Under the pieces are notes generated by a model, which saw only the letters and a list, made by a program, of their open reading frames with translations, had not been told where the DNA came from and ran no database searches. Position numbers and translations under genes: made by a program. Below are positions 7,198-10,434 of a DNA stretch of 10,434 bases, in pieces (within the stretch, counting starts at the first letter, position 1; every line of letters starts with the position of its first letter). Source of the DNA: an uncultured Pseudomonadota bacterium (GTDB lineage: Bacteria > Pseudomonadota > Alphaproteobacteria > Rs-D84); contig CALYRP010000019.1 in the NCBI GenBank assembly GCA_945483255.1, forward strand, positions 1-10,434, in the 5' to 3' direction.

Positions 7198-7223
7198 ATA
7201 CATGTTTTATAATATTTTTTCAA
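7195..7223 (-). promoter_or_regulatory. Minus-strand promoter for the RgpF-like/GT2-like operon
   Basis: Read on the minus strand, TTGAAA (7223-7218) and TATATT (7200-7195) are spaced by 17 bases. The transcript would start near 7188 with a leader of about a dozen bases. Its -10 shares bases 7195-7197 with the opposing plus-strand -10. Confidence 0.55.
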
Positions 7224-7236
7224 CAAGGTATTTATT

Positions 7237-8436
7237 ATGGCATATACAATTATTGGTGATAATGATTTTAAGCGGTATTTTATTCGTGCGATACGCAAGC
7301 AAAGTAAAAAAGATACATATATTAAATGTTTTGATAATGCGGTTATCGTGAATGAACATAAAAACGGATTTGGTATATTTGACAATAATTTTCATTTTAT
7401 ACAAGAATCATTGCAAACGCGTAGAAATAAATCACAATTCGTACCAAAACATTTTAATCATGATAATATTCCATATATTGATAAAGATGTAGTTTTTGTT
7501 GGAAATGTTAATCAATATTTTGGACATTTTTTATTGGAACATATGAATCGTTTATATGCTTTGTTGGATAACAAATATAAAAACAAAAGTGTTGTTTTGA
7601 TAAATGATGCGGGCTTGGAAAAAGTTCCTGGGTATATATTTTCTTTTCTGGAATTATTCGGGATTAAACGTGAAAAAATAATAATTTTGAACGAAACAAC
7701 GCGTTTTAAAAATGTTTGTGTGCCTTTTCAAGGTTTTAATGCCCGTTTGTATACAACCGATGCGTTTGGTAAAGTATTTGACAGAATCTGTAAAAATGTG
7801 CCAGATACAGACAGATATGATAAAATATATGTTTCAAGGACGAAATTAGATAAGAGCCACAAAACAATTGGCGAAGAAAAAATTGAGAAAATATTTGCAA
7901 TCAATGGGTTTAAAATAATTTATCCTGAAAAATTATCTTTGGAACAACAAATATCTTTGATTAAAAATTGTCGTGTTCTTGCAGGGTGCGCAGGAACAGC
8001 ATTGCATCTGGCATTGTTTATGAAAAAAGGCGGAACGGTTATTTCTATAAAACGAAACAAAAGACCGGCATGTAATGCAATGATTCAAAATAATGTAAAT
8101 AATACAAAAGAATTAGATGGTATTTTTATTTCTGGATCTGTTGAAACATATAAAACTTTTCACAGTACGGATGCCCCACAAATTATAGGTGTGAATAAGT
8201 ACATGCAAAAATTTTTTGACGAATATGGTTATAAATATACTAAAAATGATATTGATGTTGATGTTAAAGCAATGCAACAATATAAAAAAGCATTGGCAGA
8301 ATACAAACAAACACATGGAAATTTATTTTTAAGAAAAATAAAACGTTTTGTTATAAAGTTTTCATCTATATTTATTCCAGGACGTGAAAGACGCAATAAA
8401 TACAGAACATATTTAAAACAAAAATTACATTATTAA
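7237..8436 (+). CDS. Family 61 glycosyltransferase
   Basis: This 399-residue protein matches the GT61 (DUF563) pattern used in bacterial lipopolysaccharide and exopolysaccharide assembly. The first diagnostic block is QYFGHFLLEHMNRLYALLD (93-111), with conserved H97 and E101. The second is IYVSRTKL (197-204). The third is LSLEQQISLIKNCRVLAGCAG (233-253) followed by TALHLALFMKKGGTVI (254-269), where the histidine H257 is typical. The last 60 or so residues are strongly basic with a short hydrophobic stretch (RFVIKFSSIFIPGRERR), plausible for binding to the inner membrane. The Shine-Dalgarno AAGG (7225-7228) lies eight bases before the ATG. It is a single-gene unit: divergent from the RgpF-like operon and convergent with typA, sharing a bidirectional terminator. 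The gene is markedly A/T rich (about 22% GC in one sampled 60-base line). Sugar and acceptor unknown. Confidence 0.9.
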   Translation: MAYTIIGDNDFKRYFIRAIRKQSKKDTYIKCFDNAVIVNEHKNGFGIFDNNFHFIQESLQTRRNKSQFVPKHFNHDNIPYIDKDVVFVGNVNQYFGHFLLEHMNRLYALLDNKYKNKSVVLINDAGLEKVPGYIFSFLELFGIKREKIIILNETTRFKNVCVPFQGFNARLYTTDAFGKVFDRICKNVPDTDRYDKIYVSRTKLDKSHKTIGEEKIEKIFAINGFKIIYPEKLSLEQQISLIKNCRVLAGCAGTALHLALFMKKGGTVISIKRNKRPACNAMIQNNVNNTKELDGIFISGSVETYKTFHSTDAPQIIGVNKYMQKFFDEYGYKYTKNDIDVDVKAMQQYKKALAEYKQTHGNLFLRKIKRFVIKFSSIFIPGRERRNKYRTYLKQKLHY

Positions 8437-8467
8437 AAACAAAAACCGCCCGGACGGGCGGTGTTGT
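8432..8467. terminator. Bidirectional terminator between GT61 and typA
   Basis: ACCGCCC (8445-8451) and GGGCGGT (8456-8462) form a GC-rich 7-bp stem with loop GGAC. The arms extend to an AAACAA/TTGTTT outer stem around a small internal loop. On the minus strand it is followed by TTTTTGTTTTT, an excellent tail for typA. On the plus strand the tail GTTGTTTATT is weaker and runs into the typA stop. It serves both converging genes. Confidence 0.85.
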
Positions 8468-10315
8468 TTATTGGTCTGTTTCGGCAAAGCGGTATGCCTT
8501 TTTGCGTTTACCGCTGTCCAATTCTTTCTTGCGCAGGCGGATTGTTGCCGGTGTTACTTCTACCAATTCGTCATCTTGGATATAAGACAGCGCTTCTTCC
8601 AAAGACATTTTTCTTGGTGGCGCCAAAAACAATTTTTCATCAGCAGTAACACTTCGAACATTTGTTAATTGTTTGCCGCGAACAGGGTTAACTTCGATAT
8701 CGTTTTCCTTGCTGTGTTCGCCAACAATCATCCCCGAATAAACTTCGGTTTGTGGGCCAACAAATAATACACCGCGTGGTTCCAAATTATGCAAGGCATA
8801 TGTTGTTGTTGCGCCTGCTTCCATTGATACCAAAACGCCCGGACGATATTGTGTAATCGGACCGCGGTATAAATCGTATTTATCAAATACACGGTTCATG
8901 ATACCTGTGCCACGTGTGTCGGTTCTGAATTCAGATAAATAACCAATCAAACCACGTGATGGCGCAGAAAATACGATACGTGTTTTACCGATACCCGATG
9001 GTTTCATTTCGGTAATTGTCGCCTTTCTTTTTGTCATTTTTTCAATAACAACACCGCTGAATTCGTCATCAACATCAATAACAACTTCTTCAATAGGTTC
9101 TAATTTTTCGCCGTTTTCATTTGTTTGCATGACAACGCGTGGACGCGATACAGATAATTCGAATCCTTCGCGACGCATTGTTTCAATCAAAATACCCAAT
9201 TGTAATTCACCGCGTCCTGATACTTCGAATGCTTCGTTGTTTGCGCTTTGTGCAACCTTTAATGCAATATTTGTTTCGGCTTCGCGGAACAATCTTTCAC
9301 CAATCATACGCGATGTTAATTTTTTACCACTTTGTCCAGCCAATGGTGATGTGTTAACAAAGAATGTCATGGTCAATGTTGGTGGATCAATAGGCATTGC
9401 TGGTATTGGTTCGTTAACACTTGGATCACAAAGTGTATCAGCCACAGTTGCTTTGGAAAAACCAGCGATAACAACGATGTCCCCCGCCGATGCGCTTTCG
9501 CGGGATACTTTGTTTATGCCTTGGTGTTCGATAATTTTTGTAATTTTAGCGTTTTCAATAAATTCGCCAGCCATATTAATTGCTTTGACAGATTGACCAA
9601 CCTTTACAGTACCAGATTCAATTTTTCCGGTTAAAATACGACCAACATATGGGTCTGCTTCCAATGTGGTGGCCAACATTGTGAACGGTGCATCCAATTG
9701 GCATCTTGTTCCATTGCAATCAGGTGCTGGAACATGGTCAGCAATCAACTGGAATAAAGGTGTCAAATCTTTGTTTGGATTATCGATGTCTTTCAAATCA
9801 CGGATTGCCCAACCATCCCGGCCGCAAGCATACAAGTATGGGAAATCAAGTTGGGAATCTGTTGCGCCAAGTTTATCAAATAAATCAAATGTTTCGGTTA
9901 AAACTTCGTCCGGACGTGCGTCATTGCGGTCGATTTTATTGATACAAACGATGGGGCGCAAATTTAATTTCAAAGCCTTGGATAATACGAATTTAGTTTG
10001 TGGCAGTGGGCCTTCGGCACTGTCTACCAATAAAACCACACCATCAACCATTGATAAAATACGTTCTACTTCGCCACCAAAGTCAGCGTGTCCAGGCGTA
10101 TCAACAATATTAATTTTATATTCACCCCATTGAATAGATGTTGGTTTTGCAGAAATAGTAATTCCGCGTTCGCGTTCGATATCGCCGCTGTCCATGACGC
10201 GATCTTCGACGTGTTCGTTTTCACGGAATGTGCCCGCCTGTTTCAACATATTATCAACCAAGGTTGTTTTTCCGTGGTCAACGTGTGCAATAATAGCAAT
10301 ATTTCTTATTTTCAT
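8468..10315 (-). CDS. typA: Translational GTPase TypA/BipA
   Basis: TypA/BipA is an EF-G-like ribosome-binding GTPase that helps 50S subunit maturation and adaptation to stress or low temperature. The 615-residue protein shows all early G motifs: G1 AHVDHGKT (10-17), G2 RGITI (50-54), G3 DTPGHADF (72-79) and G4 NKID (126-129). A beta-barrel domain 2, EF-G-like domains III and V (GRGELQLGILIETMRREGFE, PSRGLIGYLSEFRTDTRGTG), and the TypA-specific C-terminal domain follow. The protein ends with the diagnostic PATIRLRKKELDSGKRKK. The length matches E. coli BipA (607). The start ATG has AAAGAGA about seven bases upstream. It has its own promoter and a strong terminator, so it appears monocistronic. 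It is convergent with the glycan block and has no visible functional link to it. Confidence 0.98.
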   Translation of the reverse strand: MKIRNIAIIAHVDHGKTTLVDNMLKQAGTFRENEHVEDRVMDSGDIERERGITISAKPTSIQWGEYKINIVDTPGHADFGGEVERILSMVDGVVLLVDSAEGPLPQTKFVLSKALKLNLRPIVCINKIDRNDARPDEVLTETFDLFDKLGATDSQLDFPYLYACGRDGWAIRDLKDIDNPNKDLTPLFQLIADHVPAPDCNGTRCQLDAPFTMLATTLEADPYVGRILTGKIESGTVKVGQSVKAINMAGEFIENAKITKIIEHQGINKVSRESASAGDIVVIAGFSKATVADTLCDPSVNEPIPAMPIDPPTLTMTFFVNTSPLAGQSGKKLTSRMIGERLFREAETNIALKVAQSANNEAFEVSGRGELQLGILIETMRREGFELSVSRPRVVMQTNENGEKLEPIEEVVIDVDDEFSGVVIEKMTKRKATITEMKPSGIGKTRIVFSAPSRGLIGYLSEFRTDTRGTGIMNRVFDKYDLYRGPITQYRPGVLVSMEAGATTTYALHNLEPRGVLFVGPQTEVYSGMIVGEHSKENDIEVNPVRGKQLTNVRSVTADEKLFLAPPRKMSLEEALSYIQDDELVEVTPATIRLRKKELDSGKRKKAYRFAETDQ

Positions 10316-10349
10316 GTGTTATCTCTTTGTTTTAACCGCAAACGAAAAT

Positions 10350-10378
10350 ATTATACTATATTTTTGTAAAATCAACAA
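10350..10378 (-). promoter_or_regulatory. typA promoter (sigma70-type)
   Basis: Read on the minus strand, TTGTTG (10378-10373) and a perfect TATAAT (10355-10350) are separated by 17 bases. The predicted start near 10342 gives a leader of about 26 bases that includes the AAAGAGA Shine-Dalgarno. Confidence 0.75.
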
Positions 10379-10404
10379 ATTATATATGATTTTATGCATT
10401 TTTG

Positions 10405-10430
10405 TGATATAATATTTTTGAAAAAAGGAG
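10405..10430 (+). promoter_or_regulatory. Extended -10 promoter and Shine-Dalgarno for a gene beyond the right edge
   Basis: TGATATAAT (10405-10413) is a perfect extended -10. AAAAAAGGAG (10421-10430) is a strong Shine-Dalgarno ending four bases before the window does. A plus-strand gene therefore most likely starts within a few bases outside the window, divergent from typA, with a very short leader. No consensus -35 is seen at the expected spacing. Confidence 0.65.
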
Positions 10431-10434
10431 TTTT

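Noticed and set aside
9129..10133. Two 155-codon plus-strand open frames opposite typA
   Set aside because: They are shadows of the strongly conserved typA frame, with no motifs and no translation signals.
1..10434. CRISPR arrays, insertion sequences, tRNA or rRNA genes, toxin-antitoxin or defence modules
   Set aside because: I found no spaced direct repeats, terminal inverted repeats with transposase, cloverleaf-like segments or defence-type motifs on reading either strand.

Overview
The window is a compact, AT-rich stretch of bacterial chromosome. Two housekeeping genes, recA (plus strand) and typA/bipA (minus strand), flank a block of six glycosyltransferase-type genes. The RecA core (runs such as IRMKIGVMFGSPETT and RLDIRR, and the L2 region) resembles alphaproteobacterial RecA. 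Together with the low GC, short intergenic gaps and small promoters, this suggests a small-genome, probably host-associated alphaproteobacterium. The lineage call is inference from remembered family patterns and needs a phylogeny.

Layout. 47-1261 (+) is a 12-helix MFS-type transporter, probably started at a TTG with a good Shine-Dalgarno. 1324-2397 (+) is recA with its own sigma70-type promoter and a following hairpin. 2453-5510 (+) is a tight run of three glycosyltransferases: a capsular-polysaccharide-synthesis/GT32-like enzyme, a GT2 and a GT4. 5491-7175 (-) is a two-gene operon in the opposite direction: a rhamnan-synthesis-F-like gene, then a GT2-like/GT92-like gene overlapping it by ATGA. 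7237-8436 (+) is a GT61-type enzyme, divergent from that operon. 8468-10315 (-) is typA, which shares a bidirectional terminator with GT61. The right edge carries a promoter and Shine-Dalgarno for a plus-strand gene just outside. No gene-free stretch exceeds 300 bases.

How the genes may work together. The six enzymes belong to families that build bacterial surface glycans (capsule, O-antigen, rhamnose-rich polymer, lipooligosaccharide decoration). No flippase, polymerase, ABC exporter or nucleotide-sugar synthesis gene is visible, so the block probably supplies sugar-transfer steps to a glycan whose other genes lie elsewhere. Its acceptor and sugars cannot be read from the sequence. The block is visibly richer in A and T than recA and typA.

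The most notable signals are in the junctions. The GT4 gene and the minus-strand operon converge with a 20-base coding overlap, and a textbook intrinsic terminator for the minus operon is embedded in the GT4 reading frame. The divergent start region holds two promoters whose -10 elements physically overlap. RecA carries unusual residues at two normally conserved histidine positions, and its promoter has no recognisable LexA box. I saw no CRISPR array, transposon, tRNA, rRNA or clearly novel defence system.
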